A DNA stretch of 64,000 nt from Epiperipatus broadwayi (GCA_028023455.1 JAQFVV010006631.1:64001-128000); one strand, 5' to 3'; shown: positions 34,955-48,792, counted from the first letter of the stretch. Notes: generated from the sequence alone by a model not told the origin. Program-made: numbers and translations.

Positions 34955-36395
34955 AAAACAAAATTTTGTACCGCACTCAATATATATGTCTGATATGCAA
35001 TGAAATTGCAAATAAAATATTTAAATATTTCATCAACAATACATTTGATAATGATTTATGCACACCAGTTGCTTATAAATTTCGCGGCATACTTACAGTG
35101 TATTTAATAATGATTTATGTGTTATCTCAGTTATTTATATGTTTTGAAATATTTCTATAGTTTAGGTAACAATGATGTACACATTTTAAATATTGCTATA
35201 TAAGACGATGATTTCTCAGCATTATTCTGAAATACATATTGTTAAGATGAGTAAGAACTAATATATGTTTGAATGATTATCATAGATTTGTATGAATACA
35301 ATCTCTGTTATATTTGCTAACTATAATCTGGAGTAATATTTATGCATAAGCACCTGACTTGGGTATAATATATAAAACAAATTATGTATTGATCTCCACT
35401 TTATATTTATTTACCTAGCTTGTGTAATGGACGGGAGGAGGTGACTAGTTTAAAAGATAAGTATAACCAGGGAGAAGCTATTAAGTAAAGTTTTTATAGT
35501 ATTTAGCTTTAATAAATATATATGTATACCCATGCATATTTGATATATACATTTTCTTCAAATATTATTCAGTTTTATTTTTATAAGGTGAGTAAACGTT
35601 TTTTTTTTTCTTTCCTTTCAAAACAAGTTTCCTCTCTGTTTAAAAATATTTTAAACAAATGTTCAATCTTTTATTAAGACTAAAAATAAAAAGGTTTGTT
35701 TTCTGAGAATTATATAATTAACAGATAAATTTAAAATTGTATTTGATGATGTTTTTCATTTTTATTTAAGATTATATGAAATTGAATTAAGATTTGTATG
35801 GATTAACTATTTGTAAACAATGAAAAACTAAGAAATTCACTATTTTAATCTGTAAATTTGAGTTTATTTTTTAAAAATAGATTATCTCATTCAAATATCC
35901 CCACAAACAAAATTTGTTTTCAGAATTTGTTTTGATAAATAAAATTGCATGAGATAAAAAAAAAACATTATATAAAAAGTGCTGAGAAAAGTAAATTTGT
36001 TTCCTGCTTTCTTATTTTTTTTAAATTTATGTTGGGTAATTATAGTTCTCAAATTAAAATTGCAGGGAGATTAACTTACCCTAAATCTTTATTGGGTTTA
36101 TAGTCAATCTCTTAAAATGATCCCAGTATCTAGTATGAATTCGTTTAATATGTGAAACTACTAACTGCCAACCAAAATCAATGGAAAAACCTGTTCATGA
36201 TACAGTAAATGTCATAAATTGTGGAAACTATATTGTGATTCTAATAATTAACCATAGTAAACATAAGCCCGAATTATAAGATTCCACTATAAATTTCTTC
36301 CCAGTTAAGCAGTTTTTACTATAGTGGTATAGTGTTTAAATTTTTCTGGATACTGGACTACTTTATTCATATAAGTCAGTTGAATTTAACCTTTT
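34955..36395. other. AT-rich stretch with no supported gene
   Basis: The frame at 34966-35160 runs through composition-biased DNA with no domain. I see nothing else. Confidence 0.55.
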
Positions 36396-36403
36396 GGGGC
36401 TCT

Positions 36404-36524
36404 CAAACACTCATTGACTTCGAGTTATTATGGAAACGTTCAATAAATATAAACTAATTAAATGGCTGACACAGCTTATATTTATTGTGCCGTTTCATAA
36501 TAACTCAAAGTCAATGAGTGTTTA
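36404..36524. repeat. Foldback element of about 120 bp
   Basis: AAACACTCATTGACTTCGAGTTATTATGG-type arm (36404-36451) is inverted at 36475-36524, around a 24-nt centre. It is a MITE-like hairpin with a few mismatches. No coding capacity. Confidence 0.8.
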
Positions 36525-36529
36525 AAAAC

Positions 36530-39500
36530 TACCTAATTTTATGAAAAGAGTTAATATTTTTGAGAATTATATTTTTAGAACTTAAATTTAATAATTTTTT
36601 TTCATACTGAAAGATATTTTCTACCATATTTATTAAGTCATTTTTGTATTTTGTTTGTAAATTTTATTTAAATTAGCATAATTTATTTGATAATGACAGT
36701 TATATAACACAAAAATCATTCTTAAATTTTCTTAGTTTGGTAAGATGACAAATGAGAGAATATTGTGGGAATACAAGTATATGTCGTATTTTAAATTAAT
36801 TGCTAAATTAAAAAAAAATCAATAGCAATCCTTAAGTCAATCCAGAAGTCACTGGTCGTTATAAATTTTCACTTTTATTTTTAATATTATTTTTCATAAT
36901 TAAGTTATAAGTCAAATCATAATCTAATTTAGGGAGCATCATAATTACAAATATGTATTTAAATCATAGTTTAAAGAGGGAAAGCTTAACATTGTGATGG
37001 TTTTTAAGATTTGAGCATGTGTTTGTAATATAAGTTTAATTAATGTATTAAAATTTGTTAGTTTGAAAGTATTAATCAGAATTCCATTTCAGTGATACAA
37101 ATGGCTTATAAATATAAAAATAATTTAAAAGATTTAGAGTGAAGTTAAGAAATTGACACACACCTTACATATTACATAGCATATAAAAATATTAACTAAA
37201 TAACTCATATTTATTGACAATTGCAAGATGTTTTTTGAAAAAAAAAACATCATAGATCTGATACATTGTATTACTGTTTTACTATAATCGTAAATGACAT
37301 TAACAGGAATTTTTAAAGCATAGTTTATTTCAGGACTAATTTTATTTAGTTTTAATTTCAATAGAATTCTCAAGATGTCAGTGTCTTATAGACAGTCAAC
37401 TAATGTTTTATGATTTATGACAAAAACATCCAGAAGTTGTTCACTTTCTTCTGGTCTAGTTCTCATGCAATGTTTTTTGAATAAAAAGACTATGTTTTGT
37501 TCTTATTTATAAACTATTTTTGATTACTTTTACACACTAATTTGTTGATTATAATTTAAAACAAAAAGAAATCCAAATGTATAGTTTCAATTTATTCATT
37601 TATTTTTTATTTTTAGAAATAGAAGTTAATAAACTTGACCGTAATATAAACAGTAAAAATTATGACATATTTAAATAAAATACCCTATATTTTCTCAGGT
37701 TAGTAAGAATTTATCTTACATGCCAGTTAAATCCATATTTACATCTATGTCCATCAGTGAAAGTAACTTTTATAGCTATATACCCAGTATGATATACCTT
37801 TCTTCCAGTTTGAATCCATCATTATTTTAGAAAAAGACAAATATATATTTTGTTCAACACTACATGTTGATATTCAGTTTTGTTACTGACATTGTATATT
37901 TCATTAATTTGTTGTTTAATATTACTTATTGCATACTGGTTACATTAATATAATGAGAAAAATTATGCCCATCCCAGAATCACATCCACTGATTCTTGTG
38001 ATCATGGAATTTTTCTCTATCATGAATAATATATTTGAAAATATTTAGTCTACTCTCACTCTAACTTCTTGAAATGATATGTTGCTCCTTTTCTCATTAC
38101 TAATAGCTTAATATTAACTTGCTTCCTCCTTCTATAAAAAATGTATATCTTATGCTGACAATTCTATGAACACATTTATTAATTTTTATTAATTTCTTTT
38201 CTATTACTCTCAGTGTTTGAATGTATATTTATCCCTTTTAGCTGTTATTTAAACTTATTGTTTTGTAGGAATCTTACATCCCACTAATATCTTTAACAAT
38301 AAAGTAAGTATTTTCATACAGAAAGGAATTCAAAATAATTTTAGAATTTATTTTATGGCTAACTCTGGCTTTCACTGACTGATGGATGTCATGTAAAAAA
38401 TACAACATTAAATAATATGTATTATTAAAAATTGAGAAAATAGATTTATTAAATAGTTTTTCTTTCTAGATGGAATAATATTTGACACTGATTGGTTCAA
38501 TTTATATAATGTAAAATTTTATTCTGAATTGGTCTGATGTTTCATTAATTTACTGGTCTATCTTAACACATAATCTTTATTTGAATACTCTTAGACTCTT
38601 TCCTGGAGTTATTATTTTATACTGTGTCTGAGTCGTATTCCAAGATATTTCCATTATACCCTTTACAATGTTTACATGGGATCCTTGAATTTTTTATAAA
38701 AAAAAATTCTACAATTTATAGGGGAGTCACATATTATTTATACTATATAATGTATGATATGATATTATTTCACTTTTCCCCTATATTTCTTCTGGTAAGT
38801 TTGAGAATTACCTATGATCAGTTTACCTGTTCTATTGCAAATATCAATCAGCTTTTTGTTTTATATTTTAAAATAAATTATTTCTGACAAAGTGAAGAAT
38901 CTGCAAATAAATAAAATGCAATTAATGCTCGCAATTTTGTTACCCCATGGTAGAAATATTTATGAAACTTCAAGCTTGTAACATCTTAAACATTTGCAAC
39001 TTGTATTTCTGCGCTACTGTAATAGGGCAGGATAAATTAATAAAAATGTAATTATATAGTTTGGGCATGTTAAACAATGAATAATAGCACTAACATTTTG
39101 CAGCCCTATAATGTTTGCTACAAGGCATTGCATTTTTTTCTCAAGCTCTCTATATAATTATGGGAAAAATATTATAATCTTATCAGATAATGTACGAGGT
39201 TAATTTCTGAAACAATAGTCACTTTGGCAATTCGAATAAATTGATTAGGTAATTTTATATATTCCCCAAAATAATAGCTCTCTTAATTCTCTTCATATTA
39301 TCATCACCTGCATTTTCTTTCTGGACAATAACATCATCGGTTTTTATTAATGTGTTTTCTTTAAGTTGAATAGCCGAGAAATAATTTTAAAAACGGAATT
39401 AATAGATTTCTTGCCTGTAATTTTCATTTTTTTTTTCACACACTCATTAATTTTTTTAAACATAAGTATGACTTATTTCTGCATTTATTTTTCTTCAATT

Positions 39501-40090
39501 TTATTCATTATGCTAATTGGGAGCATATTATTGGTGCAATCAAGTCCAGCAGTGTATTAATTATAGAGTTTCAAATTTTTCTTAACTGTTATACACATTT
39601 TTTTTTTCAATTGATCGTTATTCATATTTAACATAGTGCAAGATTATAGTCAAAATAATGAGTTCTTGGCCCATACAGATTCTATCTTTAATAACTTTTT
39701 TATGATTTCTTGTTCACATATATTTATCTCCTGTTGGTACTGATTTTCCTTATTTTTTCGTTTAGTTTTAATACCAATCATTTCATGTACCCAATATTTA
39801 TTGTATTATTTTGATATATTATGATTTATTGAAACACCTTTTTCATAATGTTAATTTTTATTCTCTTTCATAAATACAGGGTTGAGAAAGTTTTATCTGG
39901 CCAACTATGTTCGACTTTTCTTTTCTAAATAAGGGTCAAATTTTTTTGTGTGTGAAAGTAAAGAATAAATTAATATTATTATTTATTCATTTACCATTAG
40001 AGATTATTACATAAGCATACATTTATAAAGCATAAATCATTATCTGTAATTAGCAAACAAATAAAAAAACATTAATCTCATAAAAAATTT
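36530..40090. other. AT-rich stretch, possibly with unrecognised decayed coding DNA at 37690-39000
   Basis: The texture of 37690-39000 (higher C content, scattered partial frames on the minus strand) resembles the decayed gypsy copy at 25.6-28.4 kb, but I could not match any motif. The frames at 38624-38887 and 39366-39560 are not recognisable. Confidence 0.4.
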
Positions 40091-40113
40091 AATGTGATAA
40101 TGGCCATTGCTTT

Positions 40114-40138
40114 TCTCTCTCTCTCTCTCTCTCTCTCT
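40114..40138. repeat. (CT)n microsatellite
   Basis: Twelve to thirteen CT units beside the end of the hAT relic. Confidence 0.95.
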
Positions 40139-40199
40139 TGATATTTACACTTCCTTATATATTTCTGTACACTCATCGCAAGCTCCAAAGTTTTATCGA

Positions 40200-41200
40200 T
40201 TATACAAGATGTTTATTTTCATTCTGTTGGCGCATATATGTATTTCTGAATAATAATATTAATTTTATGGCACCTCCAATAAACTTTAAATATTCTTGAG
40301 AATCCAGTAATTTAAAAAATATAATATTCGGTAATTCGATAAATCTCATTTCCAAATGTGTTTTCTCTTGAAGTTTTATAATCTCAATGTGGTATTTTTC
40401 AGAAATTTTATTTAAATTAGACATCACTAATGCATTTGAAAATAATTCAAAAAAATTTTTTTTTGTTTTCTTTCAAAATCAGATAACTCATATTGGGATT
40501 CGTTGCTGCATTTTTCTTAAAATAATGATGTACTGTATTTTTACTTTGAATAAGAATTATTAAAAATAATTTCATGTTGCAAAATGATGAAATTATTTTT
40601 ATTAGATTGGTTTTGGAAAAAAAAAAATTGTAGTTTTTTTTTTTTTTTTTGTTTAAAAGACATGAACATGTCCATATAATTCGGTTACTAATTGATTTTC
40701 TTTTTGTAATTTTATATTTACGTCATTCAAATGGGTAGTTATATGAAAAATGGCAAACACCCAACATTCTTTATGAGTCTGATGTGATAAAGTTTTTCTT
40801 TAATTTCCATGAAAATCTTTAGCTCATTTTTGAATTCAAAACAGACCTTTTTCATATAGTTCTTTTGAAAACCGATGACAAACTTTTTATAATATGTTAA
40901 ATCCTCATAATCGGCTTCCTTCTAAAATAATTCTTTTAGTCAAGCAAAGATTTGAATTTCTTTTATTTAAGCACTTAAGCTCAAACATTCTTCAGGCTAA
41001 TGATTTTCAAAAATATTTTTTGGGTGACTTATGCACTGAAAAATATTTTCCCTTGAATTTAATTTCATTGATATCATTGCTGAAATGGGTTAAAATGATC
41101 TAATCCTGTTGAATCATTGACTTAGTTTCAACAATAGATAATCCAGACAAGTTTCTGGTACCCGAGGTAAAACTTTAACATTACTTTTTTTTAAAGATGT
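40200..41200 (-). pseudogene. hAT-type (ZBED/FAM200-like) transposase relic, C-terminal part
   Basis: Minus strand, across frame changes: FKNELKIFMEIKEK near 40800-40840; HLNDVNIKLQKENQLV near 40690-40735; then an open frame 40427-40200 with KISEKYHIEIIKLQEKTHLE, FIELPNIIFFKLLD and LILLFRNTYMRQQNENKH. In hAT/ZBED proteins these positions hold the HLNDLN-type helix, the LP...FW segment and the C-terminal dimerisation motif LFGSTYxCE. Here GSTY reads RNTY. The DDE catalytic region and the BED zinc finger are not visible. There are stops and frameshifts, so it is a dead transposon or a dead domesticated copy. Confidence 0.7.
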
Positions 41201-41549
41201 CATTGTCAGTTGTTGTTGTCACAAGCTAGTTAATAAATAACCTTTATTCAATAATAATAAATATTGATCTGATTTTTTTAAAAAAAAGTTAGCATTGAGT
41301 AGTGTTTATAAAAGTGGTTTTTAAATTACTACATGTCATGGACCAAATGAAGCATTGAGCAAAAAATGAAATGGTTGTTTATAATGAAATATAATTAGTT
41401 TAGTGTTTAAAAAATTTAATATACATACATACTATAATATTTAGAACATGAGTTTAAACTTGGTGATGTTATCTGTATAAAAATTGGGTGGTTTATTTCA
41501 TTTATTTTAATTCTAAATTAATTTTAAAATAATCCAAATAAAAATTCAA

Positions 41550-41778
41550 CAGATACGCCTTAAACATGCTAACGTGATAGCCAATAAGATGGAATAATGA
41601 CATCACATGGACCTCTCAATTCTCAAACACAAGTCAGAACTATAAGAAAAAGATGGATCCATCTTTATCTATACCTCAATTATATACAAATAAGCCAGAC
41701 TCAAGCATTTTGAACTAAGATTGTTAAGCTTAAATATCTTCACATTTAATTCACTAAGCATGTTTAAGGCGTATCTGT
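41550..41778. repeat. Foldback element (F family, copy 2)
   Basis: CAGATACGCCTTAAACATGCT (41550-41570) is perfectly inverted at 41758-41778. The centre contains TAAGCCAGACTCAAGC followed by TTAAATATCTTCACATTTAA, also found at the axis of the 29.7-33.4 kb palindrome (30830) and in 57410-57960. Confidence 0.75.
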
Positions 41779-42163
41779 AGAATGCTTTAGCTTTCACGTT
41801 ATTACAATATTATCTGTTTACGCTTAATAAATTTTATATATTTAATAATTCAAATAGTTTATTCTTGTAATTAAATGATAGTTTTGAATACACATCATAA
41901 TATAAAGTGATGTGAGCATTTTCTACCAGGTAAGTATCAAAACATTACGTTGTTATCTCACCTGCCAAGAAATTGTAAAATTAATATCTTTATTTTCTTA
42001 GGATGATGAAATAAACTTAAAGATGCATATATTAGGAATCTATATTAATAGGAGTATAAAACTGAACTCATGTGCAACTAATAATAAAATAAATAAATTC
42101 TTTTGTTAACATTTTATTTATTGCATACATTTGAGAAAAAAAGTAAACATAAACAAATCAAGG

Positions 42164-42416
42164 TATTAAGTTATTATTCAAAGTATTTATATGCATGCAT
42201 GTATATTTATATATTAGTATGATTTTTTTTTAAAAATCTACATTAACAACTTGTATCATGAAAATTTTAAAATATTAAAAAAACAACAACAAAGCATTAA
42301 GTTATTATTCAAAGTATTTGTATGAATGCATGTATATTAGTATGATTTATAAAAAAAAAAAATATTTCTACATTAACAACTTGTATCATAAAAATTTTAA
42401 AACATTAAAAAAAAGA
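42164..42416. repeat. Tandem duplication of about 127 bp
   Basis: TATTAAGTTATTATTCAAAGTA ... CTACATTAACAACTTGTATCAT ... AATTTTAAAATATTAAAAAA occurs twice head-to-tail, with minor differences in the central AT run. Confidence 0.85.
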
Positions 42417-42723
42417 CTTTTAGTTATTAAGTTTTTAACAATGGCCACATAGGTTAGGATTGTGAAGATGTTTTTTTTTTTTCAAATAAAATATTTTCAT
42501 AGAAAAAAAGGCATTATCAAATATTTATGACTTGATTAAATTTTGGTAAAATCATAAGTTTAATAACGAAATTAATTTTAGAAATAAATCTTAAATTTAA
42601 AATATTATAAAGAATATCTTTTCAGCCCTCAGTCTAAAATAATGTATTTAATAATAATAATTATCTTCAAAATTTGTTTTAGATTTTTTTTTAAAGTCAT
42701 CATTTCTAAAATAAAAACAAGTT

Positions 42724-42726
<3 letters not shown>

Positions 42727-42821
<95 letters not shown>
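42727..42821. repeat. (TAA)n microsatellite 1
   Basis: About 31 units. The poly-Leu, poly-Asn and poly-Tyr frames over it are artefacts. Confidence 0.98.
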
Positions 42822-42822
<1 letters not shown>

Positions 42823-42834
42823 TTCTATATAAAT

Positions 42835-43515
42835 ATAGATCCCTTGTGTATGCTGCGTCACAGGGATGAGGAAACACAGGACCGTTTTATACATAATTGT
42901 TCAGGACTTGAAAAAGTAAGACAGATGATAGTTGGCAGATATAGGAAAAATGGAACCACAATAGATGAGATTCTACAAACATTCAAAAATAATGGAATAC
43001 TCACCATAAGGGCAACCACTTTCAGCCTATATGCATTCCGGTGTACCAAATGCACTTTTACACTGGGGAACAACATGAGAAGGCACCCTAACACCTATAA
43101 AAACAAATTGCAAAAAATAAAAGAAAGAGACAGAATTATTGTACCACCTGATATCTTTGCAGCAACATGGTCTCTTTTTAAAATTCAGGCCACTTTATAA
43201 TAAAGGATATAATAGAAAAGGACAAAGGTAAACATGAAATTCAGTGTTGCAATAACATGAAAAAATTACTGAAACCATGATCATTCATTTATTTTGTACA
43301 TAAACTTGGGCAATAAATATTTCATAAAATGTGGAAAAATCTAAAACATTGTGAAAGTCACTATCTAAGTTCTAAAAAGTCAATTTTTAAGTGCAAAGAG
43401 ACTCTAATCAAACATACAGACTGTAATGTAATAATTGTGTAAACCTATGTATAACACTATGTATAATCAACAACCAATGTAACCACTTATTTTTGAATAA
43501 AGTTACCATTAAAAC
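42835..43515 (+). pseudogene. Probable 3' end of a LINE with (TAA)n tail
   Basis: A 118-codon frame ends at 43200. Its start, DEETQDRFIHNCSGLEKVRQ, resembles the C-terminal zinc-finger region of non-LTR reverse transcriptases (E-T-x2-H-x4-C, with the His replaced by Arg). The rest (RRHPNTYKNKLQKIKERDRI) is unplaced. A 300-bp untranslated stretch follows, with AATAAA at 43496-43501 and then (TAA)n, as I-clade LINEs end. The upstream part is missing; the fragment begins right after another (TAA)n array. Confidence 0.5.
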
Positions 43516-43672
<157 letters not shown>

Positions 43673-43679
43673 GTACATT

Positions 43680-43900
43680 TAACCGATTTTACATCCAAAC
43701 AAAAATGCACAGCTAATCTAGTTCACAAAGCATTTGCAGAGTTTTTTTGCACAGTAGTCCTAAATGTTCTATCATCTGTTTCAAATATATTAACAGCATT
43801 AAAGGTAATCTTACTAATGCTGCATTTTTTAATGTTTGACTTTTAAATTTTGGAATATTATACAAATTTTTTGATCTCGTATCCTTTATCTTCACCTTAA
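43680..43900. other. Unique segment between two (TAA)n arrays
   Basis: 220 bp with a 60-aa minus-strand frame (43713-43895) of no recognisable family. Being bounded by (TAA)n on both sides, it may be the 3' end of another TAA-tailed element. Confidence 0.35.
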
Positions 43901-43901
43901 A

Positions 43902-44013
<112 letters not shown>

Positions 44014-44390
44014 CTTCAATTAAAGAAATGAAGGTTAATGACAAATATCATTTCCTCAAAAGTGCTAGATTTAATTTTGATAGATTATTTTTTCATTAAA
44101 ATAAATAACAAAATGTATATGTAAATAGCACATAATTATTAAAAAATAGATATCTTTTTTTTTAAAAAAAATGCTTTTCTATAAAAAATTACTTATGTTT
44201 CCATAAAATTTATTAAAAATAATTATGCAAGCATGACAAAATTTTTTTCAAATGGAATTTTATACTACTCATCATTGTTATATATATTGTTATTGGCATA
44301 CAAACACAATGACTAAACTAATGAATTTATTTATAAAATAGTTTTTAATCATACAATTTACTAAAAAATATGTAATATTTTAATACAAAT

Positions 44391-44913
44391 ATAATTTATA
44401 TACTTGGTGTTTAGATTAATTATTGGAGTTTGAACACTGACTTTCAAGCTCCCATCAGCTATCCACTATGTCTCATACAATCAATACACATGATCATACA
44501 ATGTGAAAAAGATAAATGATCACCAATATACATATTTCATGCTGAACGAGCACTCATCAGTTGGTCCAAATCATCATCTGCAATAAGCATGTATAATCAT
44601 TGTTCAGTTTATAGTAAGGTTACAAAATTTCAAATTTTAATGGACAGACTGAAATCTACTCCACCCTACAACTCTTGAACCATCCATACCATTGATAATC
44701 TGATAATAGAATATCAAAATCCCTTGCTAATGCCAAAATTATTGGCATGCCCATATTGAATTTAAGTCACTATGACCCATCATATATAAGGTCATGTCCA
44801 TTTAAATACACAGAAAATGGATGGGCAGGATATAGACTGAATCTGTACTTGAATCTAAGTATAATTTGTATACTTGAAGTTTAGATGTAATTTCAGCGGA
44901 TTTGAACACCGAC
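44391..44913. repeat. Hammerhead-bearing repeat: one unit plus partial second (period 470 bp)
   Basis: 44391-44442 (ATAATTTATATACTTGGTGT ... TTTGAACACTGAC) is repeated directly at 44861-44913, so the segment is a head-to-tail array of slightly more than one 470-bp unit. Its interior matches the core of the foldback at 1778-2142. It contains the hammerhead-like core 44511-44575. No ORF. Confidence 0.65.
44511..44575 (-). ncRNA. Hammerhead-ribozyme-like core, copy 2 (best preserved in window)
   Basis: Minus strand CTGATGA (44554-44560), GTGCT-CGTTC-AGCAT hairpin (four Watson-Crick pairs plus one G.U), GAAA (44535-44538), then a short stem III ending in TATC (44511 side), which gives a UH cleavage site. 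The core boxes are intact. Compared with 1842-1905, changes fall in the stem II loop and the first stem pair, while the paired bases are kept. Stem I pairing is weak by eye. Type I topology is the best fit. Confidence 0.55.
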
Positions 44914-45689
44914 GTTGTTGTTAGAAATTTCAATATATTATTTGATGCTAAAACGTTTTTTTTATATAACTTGCAACAACAATGAGAGATTTAATAAGAA
45001 CATCCAGATTAAAGTTAAATATCTTGAATACAAGAATGCTATGTCAATAAGAATTATTTGCAATTGTATTTGAATTTATTGTTTTTCGTGAAAAAAATTA
45101 TGGCAGTGTTAATAAGGATATATAAATCTATTTTTTATGCTCATAGCTAAAATTATTGATATCATCAACAGACCTGCGTAAATAACTAAGGCAAAGGAAA
45201 TAATAAAACAGCTAGAAAGTAGAGTTTTTGATTAGATAAACCAGTATGTAAAACACAAATATTTCAAGACGTATAACAAGTTGGACGATTTTTCGGTTTA
45301 ATTGATGTTTGCATTTCGATATTTACTTACATCTGCAGAAAACATTTATTTCTGAAATAGATTAACATCATGTCTATGTGTATCTCATCTATATATCTAC
45401 TCTCTGCCATATTTTCTCATTATAAGCAGTTATCATTGCACTTTTTAAAATATATATAAAATAGTCCCCTCACAAAATAAACAGTCCCAAATTTAGCACA
45501 AAATATTATTATGAAAGTTGTATAACACAATTGTTATATATTTCCAATCCATTGAATGTGAAGTTTTACAATAGCGAATACTGTAAAATCCCAACTATTA
45601 AGTTTAAGAAAATACTGTTAGTTTTGTAAACTTGTCTATCTATTTTTAAAATTTTTCTTAGCAACGTTAAGTAAAACCTTTTTTATATT

Positions 45690-46480
45690 TTATGTTATGT
45701 AAGTAGAATGTCCAGGTCTCACTTTCATGCAACAATTTATGTAAAATAATATTCTATAGACAGATAATTTAGTTGTGGTAGTTATTACTCTGCCATAAAA
45801 TATCATTTTTTGACTTAGTAAAACTTTCAGCACATTCTAGTCTTTGCAGCATCTCAACATCTAAGTTGACATATTTAATTATAACTCAACTAATATATTT
45901 AAATTAATCCATATTCTCAAGTCGATTATCATGCTAGCTAAACGTCGATGTTTGGTGAAGGAATTTTCCATCATTTTCTGTTAAAGCATGAGTTTTTATC
46001 ATTATTAAATAAAAGGGTTTAGATGTTGCACATAAAATATTAAGTATAATCTGGATATAATATTTTCAACTGAAAAAATGCACATTCCTAAGTATATTTT
46101 AAACCCAGAAGTTCTTGTCGTCATACTTACTGTCCTCAAATTTAAAAAAATCTTTAATATTCACTTAGCTGCGAATAACCATTACTAAAGATTACTATTG
46201 GAGCAATTGTAAATTCTTGTTTAAAAAATGCTATTTTAATGCCTCAGACTTTTTATCTGGTAAGTAACAATTCCTCTATTTCTATCAATCATTAAATACT
46301 GTAGTACAACTATATTTTGATGGGCAACAAGTTAATTTCAATAAATGTTCCTGACTGTTTCTTGCATTTGCATGACAATAAAATCCATACTCATAATGAT
46401 TGCTAACATTCATCTATGAATCGTAGCCATAGTGTAGAGAATTACATTGATATTTTATGATAATTACTTCAGTCTTGTCT
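45690..46480 (-). pseudogene. LINE reverse transcriptase C-terminal relic
   Basis: Minus strand: VNLDVEMLQRLECAESFTKS (about 45820-45880), then DILWQSNN and HKLLHESETWTFY near 45705-45745. This is the familiar end of the RT of molluscan and other LINEs (a DxEVxxRLxKA segment, then LLYGSETW). The upstream RT core (about 45950-46480) is too decayed to place, but TENDGKFLHQ and HYEYGFYCHAN fragments suggest it continues. The catalytic box was not found. The match is by memory of family texture. Confidence 0.55.
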
Positions 46481-46489
46481 AATCCTCTC

Positions 46490-48780
46490 ACTTTTAAAAT
46501 GTTGGTAAAATGAAAGCATCCTTAACATCAAGCATTCAATTTACTAAAAACTTTCAATATATTATCAGCTTACTTAAAAACCTCCAAACATTTTATCAGA
46601 ACGGCAACTTTTCTATTATTTAAAATTATGAAATTCTATTTGCAACGCCGCTACGTGGATAAGAGACACTTTTCTATAAGGTAAAGTTTACTGCCTCAAT
46701 CCCCAATATGTTATTTTATGAAATAAAATTTTTAAATTAATAGATATGTTTTTTTAACACTTTCTCAAGAAAAAAACATGAAAATATGTCTTCAGTCATT
46801 TAATGTCTTTGATAAATATCTTACATGTTTTATTTCCGTATCATAAACCAGGAGATTAAAACACATATTAAACTTAAACAAATTAACATTTAAAAAATAA
46901 TTTTTGAAACAATAAATTATATCTTAAAACAAATTTTTTTACTAAGTAAATTTAAATTTATTATTTTTTCTCTTCAAAGTTTTTATATTATTTTTAAGAC
47001 AATCCTGTAAAATTGTTACTAGATATAGTAAATATCTGTAAGTAAGATATTTTTAAAAAATCTGTTTTATAATATTTAAAAGACCCCCTTTACCACCATT
47101 AGACATGCGCACATAAAAACCTTGCACTGTCCTCTCTCCCTATTGGGTTGGTTCTGATACTATATAAATAATTCTACTTCTATTTTGCTTAATTAAAAAT
47201 ATTATCTTAATTAAAAATATTATTACTGCTTAACATCTGGGATTTATCCCACAGGGAACAGAAAAGGGTGCCCGACCTGTCTCTATTCTTTTTTCTGAAG
47301 TACAATAAATGCAAAAGATGATGGAACTCTTAGACTTCTTTGCCAATATTTTCATTAACATTAATTGATGTATCAATAGTATCAATAGTTACTTAAAAAT
47401 AGCTTGTTTATTTGAAATCTCATTCAAAATATCTCATGCATAAATGTTGTTTTTTATTAAGAAAGTTATATTCCCTCGATAATTTTCTCACCATTAATAT
47501 TTATAATTTATTTTATGTACAGTTCAATATTTTAAATGTTCATACTTATAATTTTATTGGTGTAATTTTTATTCTATGACCACCAAACTAATTCAACATT
47601 AAATAACATGGATAATATAACTCTTTCATTCCATTAGCACAAACTTCTTAAAAATAATTGCTTCAAAATTTCATTAGTTACTATTAATTTAGAACATCTT
47701 ACACATAATTTGTTTATAATTATTAACAAAAATGTTTCTCTTGTTTTTATATAATAGTAAATTATTTATACTAGATTATTATTTAATTTTTTAATATTTA
47801 TTAATAACTAAGTCATATTATATATAGTATACTTTATTATGTAGTTCAGCAATTAGGGTTTCAGACAAAGATTGTTTAAGGAAAGAAAATTTAAATTTTC
47901 TTATGATTGTTTTTGATTAATTGTAGAAGCTATTAAGACACCTTGCGTTTTATTGTTTATTCACAAATTATATTGAATAACTACTAAAAAACCACGTGGT
48001 TTGTTTAACCAGATATATTTTTTAAACTTTAATGTAGTTCAATGACGTATTTTTTTTATTATAATCAAAAAATTTGCATTAAATAATATTGCTATCATGA
48101 TATTGATTGACACGCAATAATACATTTGTAAAAGTTATACTTTTTACTAATTCATGTCATGTTTTCTTTACATTTGGACATAGTGTGTATTATGATTCAA
48201 TTATGCAGTTTTAGCTTAGAGAGTACACGCAAATTCACATCCAACGAAAAACTGTTTACTAAAACATAAAAAATAATACAGTAAAAAAGATAGTACCATT
48301 ATTAAAAATTGAAAAAGATATTTAATAAAAGGTGTAAAAAGATGATATGGCATAATAACAAAAAGGGAGATAATATTCTTATGAAAAACATTTTTTAAAA
48401 GACAGCAGTAGAAATAATCTAGGATCTCACATTACAATGGCTGCCATTCTGATGCTATTTTAAACTAAATAACACAGAAACAATGTGAAATACAATTGAA
48501 GAACGTAATTTTATTTCAAACAGAATTACTGTAATTATAAGGCAATATATATATATATAATTAGTTTCCAACCAGTAACCACCTAAACATTCACAATAAA
48601 TATAGCAACCAATATTTCTAACTGCTGTCAAAGCAACCTTCACACCTTTTAATAGCAAGAATGGATATATATATATTAAATACGTTTTATTTTAAATAAT
48701 GTATTACTAGTAAAGCATTATTTTTTACATAAATTAGAATAATTAAATAAAAATATTGGAGAATGTAAATATTTTAATCT
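46490..48780. other. AT-rich stretch with no supported gene
   Basis: The only distinctive part is 47080-47300, less AT-rich, with TATATAAAT at 47160 and a GGGATTTATCCCACAGGG palindrome near 47240. No paired LTR or ORF supports a call. Confidence 0.5.
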
Positions 48781-48792
48781 TTTAGTAAATGT

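Noticed and set aside
42629-42894. Poly-Leu, poly-Asn and poly-Tyr reading frames
   Set aside because: All three are frames of one (TAA)n array.
47080-47300. Solo LTR with TATA box
   Set aside because: No second copy, no TG...CA borders and no target duplication could be recognised.
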